Below, in pieces: positions 8,467-17,210 of a stretch of 33,323 nucleotides of DNA. Positions within the stretch are counted from its first letter, which is position 1. Each line of letters opens with the position of its first letter. The notes beneath the pieces were generated by a model. That model searched no databases and had not been told where the DNA came from. It saw only the letters and a program-made list of their open reading frames with translations. A program made the translations under genes and the position numbers. The stretch spans positions 19,731 to 53,053 of the forward strand of contig JACPOE010000044.1 of the NCBI GenBank assembly GCA_016185105.1. The letters are read 5' to 3'. This stretch comes from Bdellovibrio sp. GTDB taxonomy: Bacteria > Bdellovibrionota > UBA1018.

Positions 8467-9789
8467 CTAAAACCGCAAGGCCTCGATTTCCGAAATTTCT
8501 TTAGGCGCATCCTTAGTCAGAACCTCATTACCTCCAGCCGTCACTAACACATCGTCTTCAATACGAATTCCGATGTTTCGGTATTCAGCTGGCGCTTGAG
8601 AATCGCTAGGCTGAACATAAAATCCGGGTTCAATGGTAAGCACCATTCCGGCTTCCAATACCCTCGGTTCTCCATTTTTTATGTATAAACCAGCATCGTG
8701 GACATCCATCCCCAGCCAGTGGGAGGTGTTGTGGGGGTAAAAGCGCCGGTATTCTCTCGACTTCAAAATATCCCTTACACTACCTTTTAAAAGACCTAAG
8801 GATAGCATTCCTTCGACAAGTCCCTCACAAACACGTGCGTGAATTTCCGTAAGAGTAGTGCCAGGACAGACATTTTCAATAGCGTCTTTTTGTACCTTCA
8901 AGACTAGAGAATAAATCCGTGCCTGAGCGGGAGAAAAACTCTTACTCACTGGAAAAGTCCGAGTGATATCGGCCGTATAGTAAGAAAACTCGCCACCCGC
9001 ATCAATCAGAAGCAGGTCTCCCTCTTTCAGAGTTTCATTATTCGATCGATAGTGGAGACAAGTTGAGTTCTTTCCCCCGGCGACAATACTAGGATAACCT
9101 ACCCGCTCGCACCCTTTTCGACGGAATCCAAAATCGATAAGGGCCTCGATTTCGCTCTCGTTCATCCCGGGACGCGTCTCCCGCATTGCGTTCTTGTGGG
9201 CTTCCGCTGAAATATCGCAGGCTTTTTTCAGCAGGTCGATCTCCTCACTACCCTTGAAAAGCCGAAGCTCACCGACGGCTTCCGTTGAATCTACAACGGC
9301 AAGTAAACCACGGCCACTGCGACCCTGAGTATAACGGTGAGTTTCTAAAGCCGCTAGAATTCGCTTATCCATACCCGGCTGAAGACCCATCTTGTAATAG
9401 AGTCTTTCACACCCATCGAGAAATTCTGGAAGTTTTTTATCTAATTCTTGAATAGGATAAGTCTCATCTACGCCAAAGGTCTTCAACGCGCCATCGAGGC
9501 CGTACCTTTCTCCTTCCCACATTTCTTTTTCAGGATCCCTAGGCTGCACAAAGAGAATGGTCTTAAACCGACGTGCGGCCGAAAAGTCCGGAGTCAGCAC
9601 TAAAAAAGATTCCGGCTCGTCAAAGCCACTCAGATAATACAAACTGCTATCTTGTCTATGTGGAAAATGAACATCCGAGTTTCGAATCAAGTACGGATGA
9701 GATGGAAAGAAAAATACAGCTCCAGGATGAGCATCCATCAATTTCTGTCGTCTTGTTTTGAAATAATCCGGAATTTTGGTGCGCAACAT
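8467..9789 (-). CDS. pepP: Xaa-Pro aminopeptidase (aminopeptidase P, M24B)
   Basis: Removes an N-terminal residue that precedes proline. The N-terminal creatinase-like domain (residues about 1-170) includes FFFPSHPYLIRNSDVHFPHRQ. The C-terminal pita-bread domain holds the di-manganese ligands: Asp in LLIDAGGE, Asp in TADITRTFP, His in NTSHWLGMDVHD, Glu in LTIEPGFY and Glu in GIRIEDDV. At 440 residues it is the same size as E. coli PepP. GAGG lies seven bases before the ATG at 9789. It is followed by dusB and preceded by the hydroxyphenylpyruvate dioxygenase gene, all on the minus strand. Confidence 0.95.
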   Translation of the reverse strand: MLRTKIPDYFKTRRQKLMDAHPGAVFFFPSHPYLIRNSDVHFPHRQDSSLYYLSGFDEPESFLVLTPDFSAARRFKTILFVQPRDPEKEMWEGERYGLDGALKTFGVDETYPIQELDKKLPEFLDGCERLYYKMGLQPGMDKRILAALETHRYTQGRSGRGLLAVVDSTEAVGELRLFKGSEEIDLLKKACDISAEAHKNAMRETRPGMNESEIEALIDFGFRRKGCERVGYPSIVAGGKNSTCLHYRSNNETLKEGDLLLIDAGGEFSYYTADITRTFPVSKSFSPAQARIYSLVLKVQKDAIENVCPGTTLTEIHARVCEGLVEGMLSLGLLKGSVRDILKSREYRRFYPHNTSHWLGMDVHDAGLYIKNGEPRVLEAGMVLTIEPGFYVQPSDSQAPAEYRNIGIRIEDDVLVTAGGNEVLTKDAPKEISEIEALRF

Positions 9790-9839
9790 AACTCTGCCTC
9801 TTCTCTTAATTCCTTCTATTGGAGTTTCTTAATTGAGTG

Positions 9840-10928
9840 CTACCCTTTCAAGACTCCTCTACGAATTTGGTCTCTTTCGATGGCTTCAAAAAGCGCCCTA
9901 AAATTCCCCTCACCAAAACCGTTATTGCCACGCCTCTGAATAAACTCGAAAAAGAAAGGCCCGAGAACTTCCTCCGAAAATACTTGAAGGAGGTAACCTC
10001 CGCCCTCTCCATCTAACAGAATGCCAAGCTTTTCTAGCTCGCCGAGATCCTCTATCACACCAGGAACACGAGTGGGCACTACTTCGTAGTAAGTGTGAGG
10101 AACAGTCAGAAATTTAAAATCGCTCTTTCTCAGAGCGTTGAGAGTCAACTGGATATCACTACTGAGAAAGGCAAGGTGTTGGACGCCGGGCCCCTTCATT
10201 CGATCCACGAACTCCTGGACCTGACTCTCCTTTTCCGTCGCCTCATTGATAGGAACTGTTATTTTTCGATCTTTGGACTGGACTACGTCAGAAATCAAAC
10301 CTGTGCGGCCGGTACGAATATCAAAGTGTCGAGTAACCTCAAAATCAAAGACCTCTTTGTAATATTCGACCCAGTCCTTCATTTTTCCCATTCCGACATT
10401 GTTTGTTAGATGGTCGATCTTGTGAATCTGAAAGGGTGTAGGACTATCGAGCCTAGAAAAAGTCAGGTCTTCATCGAACAGACAGCTCTCGGTGCTTTTC
10501 TTCTCTTGATGCCTTTCCATAAAGGCATACCGAACCTGACCAGGGGTCCAAATTTCGGATCGTACTACAACACCGTCGCTACTCTTAGACACGGTAGGCT
10601 CTAGGGCAGGTTTAGCTCCCCGCTTAACCGCATCCTGGAAGGCGCGAGTTGCATCCCTCACTTCTACCCCAAGAACACAAATGCCTTCATCCTGCTTTCT
10701 ATGAAAATCCACGGTAGGAGATTTTCCGACAGGAACTTGGCTTGAGGCCGGCTGGGTGATTAAAATTCTGACCCTGCCCTGCGCATAGGCAACAGTCTGG
10801 GTTCCATGGGCTTGCGAATTTCGGCTCCCAACTTTTTCAAACCCCATCCGTTTAAAAATCGGCTCAACAGTCGAGATCTGTTTGACGGAATACTCGACGT
10901 GATCAAACCCTTGATTCAGAAATTCCAT
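9840..10928 (-). CDS. hppD: 4-hydroxyphenylpyruvate dioxygenase
   Basis: Non-heme iron enzyme that turns 4-hydroxyphenylpyruvate into homogentisate in tyrosine catabolism. It shows the two-domain vicinal-oxygen-chelate fold: an N-terminal GFDHVEYSV domain and a C-terminal catalytic domain. The iron ligands are His in KIDHLTNNV, His in GVQHLAFLS and Glu in PFFFEFIQRRG. The 362 residues are typical. A GGGGG lies just ahead of the ATG at 10928, 23 bp after the speA stop, so the two are probably co-transcribed. No homogentisate dioxygenase is in the window. Confidence 0.96.
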   Translation of the reverse strand: MEFLNQGFDHVEYSVKQISTVEPIFKRMGFEKVGSRNSQAHGTQTVAYAQGRVRILITQPASSQVPVGKSPTVDFHRKQDEGICVLGVEVRDATRAFQDAVKRGAKPALEPTVSKSSDGVVVRSEIWTPGQVRYAFMERHQEKKSTESCLFDEDLTFSRLDSPTPFQIHKIDHLTNNVGMGKMKDWVEYYKEVFDFEVTRHFDIRTGRTGLISDVVQSKDRKITVPINEATEKESQVQEFVDRMKGPGVQHLAFLSSDIQLTLNALRKSDFKFLTVPHTYYEVVPTRVPGVIEDLGELEKLGILLDGEGGGYLLQVFSEEVLGPFFFEFIQRRGNNGFGEGNFRALFEAIERDQIRRGVLKG

Positions 10929-10951
10929 ATAAGCCCCCTTTTATAAAGAAT

Positions 10952-12955
10952 CTATGAGCCGAAACCGAGACCAACTCCCCCCACGGTGTCTGGGTTTTCA
11001 GACGACCGCGTCAGCGGCTCGGACACAGCAGCAGACACTCTGGCCTGCTTATCACAGTCTACATAAGTGTATCCATGCAGAACTTCTTCATAAAACTTTT
11101 GGAGATCAACACCTTCTCTGGGCTTGATTTGTCCTTCTCTCACCCGAGCGTCAATTTGTTCTTTGACCTTTTTTTCTAGATCAGTTGCACTGTACTGAAT
11201 CCAAGACAAGATCCCAGCAATGGTATGGCCTTTGATCGTCTCTTCGATATAGTATCCGCCAGGTTCGGTCTCATCCAAAAAGACATGAACCTCGTTTACT
11301 CGTCCGAAAAGATTATGGAGGTCGCCCATAATATCCTGATAGGCACCCATGAGAAAGAAACCCAGATAGTAGGGTTCCCCGCCTTTAAATCCGTGCAGAG
11401 GAAGCGTGTCCTTAATGTCCCTCAAATCAATAAACTTACAAATCTTGCCGTCCGAGTCACAGGTAATATCTACGAGTGTTGCTTGCCGAGTCGGCTCTTC
11501 ATCTAAGCGATGTACCGGAGCAATTGGAAATAGGTGTTGGATCGCCCAGTGGTCTGGCATCGATTGAAAAAGAGAGAAATTACACAAATACTGGTCGGCC
11601 AATTGTTTACTCAGAGCCTCTACTTCATCGGGCACATATTTCAAACCAGCAGCGTTCTTATGAATGACCTTGCAGATCTGCCAAAAAAGGTACTCTACCT
11701 TGGCTTTGTCTTCTAACGACAAGAATCCAAGTTTAAACATGCTCAAGGCTTCTTCTTTCCGTTGAACCGCATCATGAAAATGTTCGAGCAAGTTTTTAGA
11801 AGAAAGATGATGAGAGAGATATCGCATTTCTTTTACTACATCTGCTTCATCCGGAGTCTCGGCCATTTCCATCGGAGTGGCGCCGACCTCGATATTACCG
11901 AAAACATTCACGATCAAAACAGAATGATGAGCCACGAGCGCGCGACCCGTCTCCGTCACAATGTTGGGCTCTGGCACTTCTTCTGTCTGACAAACTTCTT
12001 GGATCGAATACACAACATCACTTACATATTCCGCCAAAGAGTAATTAATAGAGCTTTCAAAGCTTGTGCGCGAACCATCGTAATCCACCCCTAGTCCGCC
12101 ACCGACATCCAGAAATTCGAGATTCAGGCCCATCTTTCTGAGCTTGGCATAGATTCGAGTTCCTTCTTTTACCGCATCTTTAATAGCCTTGATGTTGGTA
12201 ATCTGAGAGCCAATGTGAAAATGGACCAGTTTGAAACAATCCTGCAACCCTTCCTGCCGTAGAACATTCACTGCGTGGAGAAGTTCGGGGGTCGTTAAAC
12301 CAAACTTTGCAAATTCTCCGCCGCTAGACTCCCATTTGCCACTGCCTTTAGAGTACAGTTTTGAGCGAATTCCAATCATAGGTGTAACGCCAAGTTCTTT
12401 GGCTACGCTGATGATTTGGTAAAGCTCAGTAAGCTTCTCAACAATAATGATGACTTTTTTCCCTAACTTAATGCCCATCAACGCTGTTTTGATAAAGGCA
12501 TAGTCTTTATAGCCGTTGCAGATAATCAAAGAGTTCGGCGTGGTGCTCATCGCAATCACAGCAGAGAGCTCGGCTTTCGACCCTGCTTCCAACCCAAAAT
12601 CGTAGGGTCGCCCAGCGTCGACGATCTCTTCTACAACTTCTCGCATTTGATTTGCTTTAATTGGGTAAACGCCCTGATAGATGCCCTTGTAGCCAAACTC
12701 GGAGATCGACTTTCTAAAAGCCTCATTCAAGGCAACTACACGGTGTCGAATAATGTCTTGAAAACGAATTAGAACTGGAAGGCCCATTCCTTCAGAACGA
12801 ATCTCATCAATGACGTTCTTAAGATCAATTCCAGCGCCTTCCCCTCTTCTGGGATGTACTGTCAAATTTCCAGAAGGGTTAATACTGAAATATTGATCCC
12901 CCCAATTTTCGATATTGTAGGCTTTCAACGAATCCGAAACACTCCAAGTTTTCAT
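10952..12955 (-). CDS. speA: Biosynthetic arginine decarboxylase
   Basis: PLP enzyme of fold type III that makes agmatine from arginine for polyamine synthesis. The PLP lysine is in GVYPIKANQ, with substrate and cofactor contacts in FGLEAGSKAEL, VHFHIGSQI, LDVGGGLGVDYDG and IVTETGRALVAHH. The C-terminal barrel contains the second active-site region VDITCDSDGKI. With 667 residues it matches SpeA (658 in E. coli) rather than the smaller ornithine decarboxylases. The last 25 residues are a non-conserved Ser/Gly tail. It begins the minus-strand run leading to hppD, pepP and dusB and lies just downstream of the RNase P RNA terminator. Confidence 0.96.
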   Translation of the reverse strand: MKTWSVSDSLKAYNIENWGDQYFSINPSGNLTVHPRRGEGAGIDLKNVIDEIRSEGMGLPVLIRFQDIIRHRVVALNEAFRKSISEFGYKGIYQGVYPIKANQMREVVEEIVDAGRPYDFGLEAGSKAELSAVIAMSTTPNSLIICNGYKDYAFIKTALMGIKLGKKVIIIVEKLTELYQIISVAKELGVTPMIGIRSKLYSKGSGKWESSGGEFAKFGLTTPELLHAVNVLRQEGLQDCFKLVHFHIGSQITNIKAIKDAVKEGTRIYAKLRKMGLNLEFLDVGGGLGVDYDGSRTSFESSINYSLAEYVSDVVYSIQEVCQTEEVPEPNIVTETGRALVAHHSVLIVNVFGNIEVGATPMEMAETPDEADVVKEMRYLSHHLSSKNLLEHFHDAVQRKEEALSMFKLGFLSLEDKAKVEYLFWQICKVIHKNAAGLKYVPDEVEALSKQLADQYLCNFSLFQSMPDHWAIQHLFPIAPVHRLDEEPTRQATLVDITCDSDGKICKFIDLRDIKDTLPLHGFKGGEPYYLGFFLMGAYQDIMGDLHNLFGRVNEVHVFLDETEPGGYYIEETIKGHTIAGILSWIQYSATDLEKKVKEQIDARVREGQIKPREGVDLQKFYEEVLHGYTYVDCDKQARVSAAVSEPLTRSSENPDTVGGVGLGFGS

Positions 12956-12994
12956 GATTCATTTAGTATCATCTTGATCGGGGACCCGCGATTG

Positions 12995-13024
12995 AAAAAA
13001 ACGGCACAGGACTGTAAGCCGGGT
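12995..13024 (-). terminator. Intrinsic terminator at the 3' end of RNase P RNA
   Basis: On the minus strand the 3' end of the RNA reads CGGC, two unpaired bases, ACA, a short loop, TGT and GCCG, followed by seven Ts (12995-13001). The right arm is also the 3' strand of RNase P helix P1, so termination and the mature fold share the same bases. Confidence 0.65.
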
Positions 13025-13427
13025 TCTGTCTTCGATTTTTCCCTCTAAGTCGTTTTCATCCGAATCTCGATCCGAATGAACCATTTTAGAAAGAAAAACC
13101 GGAGATGATCATTCCTCTAGGACTTCTGTTACCAGAAGCCTCAAGCGGCCTTACCCGGAGGTATGAGTCGAGCAGACTATAAACCTCCCTATTTGGCCTT
13201 GCTCCAGGTAGGGTTTGCCTTGCCATCTTTGTCACCAAAAATGCGGTGGGCTCTTACCCCACCGTTTCGCCCTTACCGCCTATTCAAGAATAGACGGCGG
13301 TTTGTTTTCTGTTGCACTTTCCGTCACTTTTTTAAGAGTGCCTGGTCGTTAACCAGTACCTTGCTTTATGGAGCCCGGACTTTCCTCCCGTAGGGTAACC
13401 CCTACCAGCGATCATCCGTCCTGCGCC
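13003..13427 (-). ncRNA. rnpB: RNase P RNA, bacterial class A
   Basis: Catalytic RNA that trims tRNA 5' leaders. On the minus strand the conserved 5' core GAGGAAAGTCCGGGCTCC is near 13385-13368. GGGTGAAACGG-like GGGCGAAACGGTGGGGTAAGAG follows, then AGAGGAATGATCATC and, near the 3' end, ACAGAACCCGGCTTA. Helix P1 is formed by GGCGCAGGAC (13418-13427) and GTCCTGTGCC (13003-13012), with one G-U pair, which fixes both ends to within a few bases. The length of about 425 nt is normal for class A. It lies directly downstream of a zinc-ribbon gene, a linkage seen in other bacteria, and may be transcribed with it. Confidence 0.96.
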
Positions 13428-13454
13428 GTGCACAGGCTTTACCATAGAAGTACT

Positions 13455-14216
13455 CTATTTTGCTACTGAAGCTTGTTCGGCACTGCTACCAGCAGCATTT
13501 GGAACAAAGAGAATTCTATGGCACGAGGGGCATGAATGAAGCTGAGTGCCTCTTTGAACTTCGTTAAAAAGCTGAGGAGGCAACATCATATTGCAGCCTT
13601 TGCAGCGCCCACCGACCGCCGGAACGATCCCTAACCCATTTCGGGCCCCGCGAACCCGGTCATACTGGGCCAAGATCCTGGCCTCTACATTTACAGAAAA
13701 CTGGGTTCTTTGAGCTGTCAGGGCCCCGATATCACTATTAAATTGTTGATCCTGGCCACTCAAAATCTGAGTCTGGCTATCTAGATCTGTTTGAGCCACA
13801 GCGACTTTCTCGGTAAGTACTTCTACTTCTTTTTGGCAAGCTTCCCGATCGGTGGCCGATTTCTTGCCCTGCTCGTCCAAGGTCCCATTGAGTTTTTTCA
13901 GCTGTTCAATTTCTTTACTTGCGGCCTGAAACTCCTGGGAGTTGTGAACGCTTTCTAGCTTTTGGTTAGAACGGGTCATTCGATCCCGGTTCAATTCCAA
14001 GGCGGCCTGGGTCTGCCTATGAGTCTTATCAATCTCAGCGAGAGCGGCATTCTTAGTATCCAGCTGTGTCTTCAATTTTTTTACGGAATCTGAGAGCTGC
14101 TTGAGGGTCCCAGGCAAGGAGCTTTGGTTCTTTTTTAAACTATCAATCTTAAGATCGATCTCTTGCAATTGTTCCAAGTTCTTAAGTTGTTCTACCAACG
14201 GAAGCGGCTGACTCAC
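13455..14216 (-). CDS. C4 zinc-ribbon coiled-coil protein (COG1579 type)
   Basis: A 253-residue cytoplasmic protein. Residues from about 10 to 185 are a long coiled coil (LKNLEQLQEIDLKIDSLKK onward). The C-terminus is a zinc ribbon with cysteines in GRCKGCNMMLPP and SCPSCHRILF. COG1579 proteins are proposed to bind nucleic acid, but their role is not settled. The start is the GTG at 14216, because AGGAGG lies six bases before it; the in-frame start at 14255 lacks this. It is directly upstream of rnpB, which suggests a link to RNA metabolism. The tail after the ribbon is short and Ala/Ser-rich. Confidence 0.88.
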   Translation of the reverse strand: MSQPLPLVEQLKNLEQLQEIDLKIDSLKKNQSSLPGTLKQLSDSVKKLKTQLDTKNAALAEIDKTHRQTQAALELNRDRMTRSNQKLESVHNSQEFQAASKEIEQLKKLNGTLDEQGKKSATDREACQKEVEVLTEKVAVAQTDLDSQTQILSGQDQQFNSDIGALTAQRTQFSVNVEARILAQYDRVRGARNGLGIVPAVGGRCKGCNMMLPPQLFNEVQRGTQLHSCPSCHRILFVPNAAGSSAEQASVAK

Positions 14217-14368
14217 TACGAACCTCCTCATGCCTAATTGAGAACGTCTTATCACCTTTAACTCGTTCAGAAAAGAGGGCAGACGTCACATCACTCGTGG
14301 TTATTGATCGAAGGGAGTTTAGTCAAGATATTTCTGACTGAATTTATTCATTTTTCAATTTTGCCACT

Positions 14369-14397
14369 ATTATAAGGGGAATTTTAATCTAGAAAAA
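14369..14397 (-). promoter_or_regulatory. Possible promoter for the zinc-ribbon gene and rnpB
   Basis: On the minus strand there is a consensus TATAAT (14369-14374). Seventeen bases upstream is TTTTTC (14392-14397), a poor -35. The site lies between the tRNA and the zinc-ribbon gene in AT-rich sequence, about 150 bases ahead of the GTG. The call is based on the -10 box and location. Confidence 0.4.
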
Positions 14398-14417
14398 TTC
14401 AAGTGCGGTGTAGAGAC

Positions 14418-14494
14418 TGGTAGGCCCAGAGGGACTTGAACCCCCGACCAATCCGTTATGAGCGGACTGCTCTAACCAGCTGAGCTATGGGCCT
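14418..14494 (-). tRNA. tRNA-Ile2 (CAU anticodon, lysidine type) with encoded CCA
   Basis: The minus strand folds into a full cloverleaf. AGGCCCA pairs with TGGGCCT as acceptor stem, followed by discriminator A and an encoded CCA (14418-14420). The D-arm is AGCTCAGCTGGTTAGAGC. The anticodon stem GTCCG/CGGAT holds the loop CTCATAA, and the T-arm is GGGGGTTCAAGTCCCTC. The CAT anticodon could be Met or Ile. The acceptor and the TTGGTCG variable region resemble E. coli ileX, so I favour the isoleucine tRNA whose C34 is changed to lysidine by TilS to read AUA. Elongator tRNA-Met is the alternative. Confidence 0.93.
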
Positions 14495-14552
14495 ACACTC
14501 CAAAAGAGCTAACTTTTAAGACAAGAAAAAGCAAGTTAGACCTAGGCCCATA
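14486..14552 (-). repeat. Nested inverted repeat joining the tRNA 5' acceptor strand to its leader
   Basis: The ten bases TATGGGCCTA at 14486-14495 (tRNA 5' acceptor end) have a perfect reverse complement, TAGGCCCATA, at 14543-14552 in the leader. Nested inside is a second perfect pair, CTAACTT (14509-14515) with AAGTTAG (14533-14539). The leader arm equals the tRNA's own 3' acceptor sequence. The leader could therefore compete with acceptor-stem folding, or be the tail of a lost second tRNA copy. Confidence 0.6.
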
Positions 14553-14578
14553 CGCAAATACTTCAGACTCTTGAATTC

Positions 14579-15130
14579 TTAGTTCTTCCCACCCATTCCG
14601 AAGCTTAACCCAACAAAACCGATGATTTCGGATGGAGTGTAAGTTCCAGTAGAGTAGGTCATTGTGGTCAAGGAATAGTGATATCTAGGATTGATCAAAA
14701 TCCCCGCCGTAGATCCGATCGGAATGATAATCCCCAAACCTGCGTCAAGGCCGTAGTCACTTCCGGTTGAAGCTAATGGATCATTGAGCATGTAATTGTA
14801 ATAACCGCCAAAATTAAGAAAAAGAGAGCGAGAAAACTTCAGACGAAAACCGCCCAATCCCATGATCATGGTCTGTGTATTGGTAGTGTCGACAGCCAAA
14901 AATCGAGTCGAATAAGCACCTCCCAATTCAAAATCAACCTTGCTGCCCAATCGGAAATTAAAAATCAACCCGCCCCCCGGATAGCCAAAGGTTGCAGTGG
15001 GTGTTGGCGTGCCTGTGGCCATTGAATATACGCCTTCTCCGACCAAGCTAACCCCTACCGCGTACGCCGGCGCAGCCGCTAAAACGGCCCCGAACACTAC
15101 TAGTACTAAACTAGTCTTTTTTATCTTCAT
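14579..15130 (-). CDS. Small outer-membrane beta-barrel protein
   Basis: A 183-residue exported protein. It has a clear signal peptide from the ATG at 15130: KIKK, then a hydrophobic run SLVLVVFGAVLAAAP ending AYA. The mature part is a series of short amphipathic strands rich in Gly, Tyr, Phe and Thr (for example FGYPGGGLIFNFRLG, FLNFGGYYNYML and INPRYHYSL), as in OmpW/OmpX-size barrels. It does not end in the usual aromatic residue (…GMGGKN), although LSFGM is close to the end. The in-frame start at 15199 would spoil the signal peptide. A good promoter lies about 80 bases upstream. The specific function is unknown. Confidence 0.8.
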   Translation of the reverse strand: MKIKKTSLVLVVFGAVLAAAPAYAVGVSLVGEGVYSMATGTPTPTATFGYPGGGLIFNFRLGSKVDFELGGAYSTRFLAVDTTNTQTMIMGLGGFRLKFSRSLFLNFGGYYNYMLNDPLASTGSDYGLDAGLGIIIPIGSTAGILINPRYHYSLTTMTYSTGTYTPSEIIGFVGLSFGMGGKN

Positions 15131-15211
15131 TTTTGAAAGAACCCCTTTTTGTTTTAATGAAAAAACGATTTCCCCAAGTCGATAGACACAAAAAACCACG
15201 AGTAGAATATT

Positions 15212-15240
15212 ATTATGTTATCAATATTGAATAATCTCAA
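15212..15240 (-). promoter_or_regulatory. Sigma-70 type promoter for the barrel gene
   Basis: On the minus strand TTGAGA (15235-15240) and CATAAT (15212-15217) are spaced by 17 bases in AT-rich DNA, upstream of the ATG at 15130. It lies between the rpoD stop and the barrel gene, so that gene need not depend on the rpoD operon. Confidence 0.6.
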
Positions 15241-15323
15241 GCCCCTTTGAAAGACGCACGTACGCAGAGGCCACAAGCGACAATTGCTTGACGATTGACG
15301 GAGTTCTTTTTTCGGAATGAGAG

Positions 15324-17210
15324 CTAATAGTCGGTAAAAGGCTTTAACAGCTTAGCGCGAGAAGGGTGACGCAACTTTCTCAGTGCTTTTGCTTCGATCT
15401 GACGAATTCGCTCACGGGTGACGTAGAAATCCTGTCCAACTTCTTCGAGAGTATGGTCAGACTTCTCGCCAATCCCAAAACGCATTCTCAGCACTTTTTC
15501 TTCTCGGGGCGTGAGCGTAGCCAAAACCTTACGGGTCTGCTCAGAAAGATTGATATTCATCACGGCATCAGCAGGATTGATAATCTTTTTGTCCTCGATG
15601 AAGTCGCCCAAATAAGAATCTTCTTCTTCACCGATTGGCGTTTCCAAAGAAATGGGTTCCTTAGCAATTTTCAGAACTTTGCGAACTTTGTCTACTGGAA
15701 GCTCCATCTTCACAGCGATCTCTTCAGGTGTAGGTTCGCGCCCGAGTTGCTGTACCAAAAGCCTCGATGTCCGGATCAGCTTATTGATCGTCTCGATCAT
15801 ATGCACCGGAATTCGAATGGTCCTGGCTTGATCTGCGATGGCTCGAGTAATCGCCTGACGAATCCACCAAGTCGCGTAGGTTGAAAACTTATAACCCCGC
15901 CGATACTCAAACTTGTCGACAGCCTTCATTAAGCCGATATTGCCTTCCTGGATCAGGTCCAAGAACTGCAAACCGCGATTAGTATACTTTTTAGCGATCG
16001 AAACCACCAAACGAAGGTTGGCCTCGACTAGCTCGCTCTTTGCTTGGTCCGCTTTGCGCTCACCAATAGTCAAAGTGTCGTGAATTCTACGCAATTCTAG
16101 AATAGGAATCCCTGCTTCTTCTTCTAGTTTAAAAATTCTCTTAAAAATTTCGTCTTCATTTTGAAGAAGCTGCGCAAGTTTTTGGTCTGTAACATCGTAC
16201 TCTCTGCAGAGTTTAGGGTGGTGTTCGGAACCCTTGCGGTATTCTTTTACAATCTCCCGCATCTGCTTTTCGTCTTTAATTCCTAGGAAATCAAAAACTT
16301 TCTTACGATCGTCGAGGTATTCCCTTCCACGTCCCCAATATCCTTTGATCTTGGCCGAAAGCTGATTGATTGTTTTGCGGTTGAAAGCAATATCCTGGAA
16401 AGCAGACTCAACATGCCGTTCGCGCTTTTTGATTTCTTGGTGAATCTGATCTTTTGACTTTTCCGACCCTTTGTCTGCCTTCTTTGAACCAGGCTTAACA
16501 GAGGATTTTGCGGCGACATCCTTCAGCTCAATTTGTACTGGAGGCTTGTCCTGCATTTTTTCCTGATAGCTGACCAATGCCTTTACTTTAGAAATGGCAG
16601 CAAGGACTTTTTCCAAATACCTTTTTTCATCATCAAGGGAGACTTCTTCATCAACCCCTCGGATGACATCCTTGACCTTGGTACGACCCGTTTCTAGGCG
16701 TTCCCCCAAATCAACAATCGCGAGGGTTCCAAGCTTGGAAGCTAGCAAAGCTCTGAGAATCTCGACTTCGCCTTCCTCAATGCGCTTGGCAATTTCCACT
16801 TCCCCTTCTCGGGTTAAAAGGGAAACGCTTCCCATCTTTTTCAAATAAAGTTTTACTGGGTCTGCTCCGCGCGCGATGTCTGCCGCGGGTGGTGCTTCTT
16901 CCCCATCTTCAGCAACAACCGGTGAGGGAGCTAGCGTAGCCTCTTCAGACTCCTCATCATCTTCGGAATCTTTGGGCCGCTTTGTGGAGTCAATGACTTC
17001 AATCTCATTTTCCCCCAAAAGGTGCATCACCTCGTCAATCGCCTCAGGAGAAATGATCTCCGGGGGCATCAGTTCATTCACTTCTTCGTAAGTGAGGTAT
17101 CCGCGTTGGACCCCCATATCCAGAAGCTTTCTGATTTCTTTGTTCTTATTTAAAGAATTCCCACCCTCTGGCTTTGGGGAGGACAAAGGTGCGTCCTTAT
17201 GCTTCGTCAT
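15324..17210 (-). CDS. rpoD: Primary sigma factor sigma-70 (RpoD)
   Basis: Housekeeping sigma subunit of RNA polymerase. In order it has region 1.1 (about residues 20-75, [28 protein letters not shown]), an acidic linker, region 1.2 ([12 protein letters not shown]), a long non-conserved region (about 160-385), and region 2 ([42 protein letters not shown]). Region 3 follows, then region 4.2 with [20 protein letters not shown]. The 628 residues are intact. Region 4.2 has FYVTRE where FGVTRE or FDVTRE is more usual. The start overlaps the dnaG stop by 14 bases, so the two are coupled, as in the macromolecular-synthesis operon. Confidence 0.98.
   Translation of the reverse strand: MTKHKDAPLSSPKPEGGNSLNKNKEIRKLLDMGVQRGYLTYEEVNELMPPEIISPEAIDEVMHLLGENEIEVIDSTKRPKDSEDDEESEEATLAPSPVVAEDGEEAPPAADIARGADPVKLYLKKMGSVSLLTREGEVEIAKRIEEGEVEILRALLASKLGTLAIVDLGERLETGRTKVKDVIRGVDEEVSLDDEKRYLEKVLAAISKVKALVSYQEKMQDKPPVQIELKDVAAKSSVKPGSKKADKGSEKSKDQIHQEIKKRERHVESAFQDIAFNRKTINQLSAKIKGYWGRGREYLDDRKKVFDFLGIKDEKQMREIVKEYRKGSEHHPKLCREYDVTDQKLAQLLQNEDEIFKRIFKLEEEAGIPILELRRIHDTLTIGERKADQAKSELVEANLRLVVSIAKKYTNRGLQFLDLIQEGNIGLMKAVDKFEYRRGYKFSTYATWWIRQAITRAIADQARTIRIPVHMIETINKLIRTSRLLVQQLGREPTPEEIAVKMELPVDKVRKVLKIAKEPISLETPIGEEEDSYLGDFIEDKKIINPADAVMNINLSEQTRKVLATLTPREEKVLRMRFGIGEKSDHTLEEVGQDFYVTRERIRQIEAKALRKLRHPSRAKLLKPFTDY

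Noticed and set aside
13163-13393. Open frame inside the RNase P RNA
   Set aside because: The bases are the conserved RNase P core on the other strand.
14418-14494. Elongator tRNA-Met
   Set aside because: The anticodon allows it, but acceptor and variable region resemble the lysidine-type tRNA-Ile2; kept as an alternative.
15366-15884. 172-residue plus-strand open frame
   Set aside because: Lies fully antisense to conserved rpoD region 2-4; no ribosome site or recognisable sequence.
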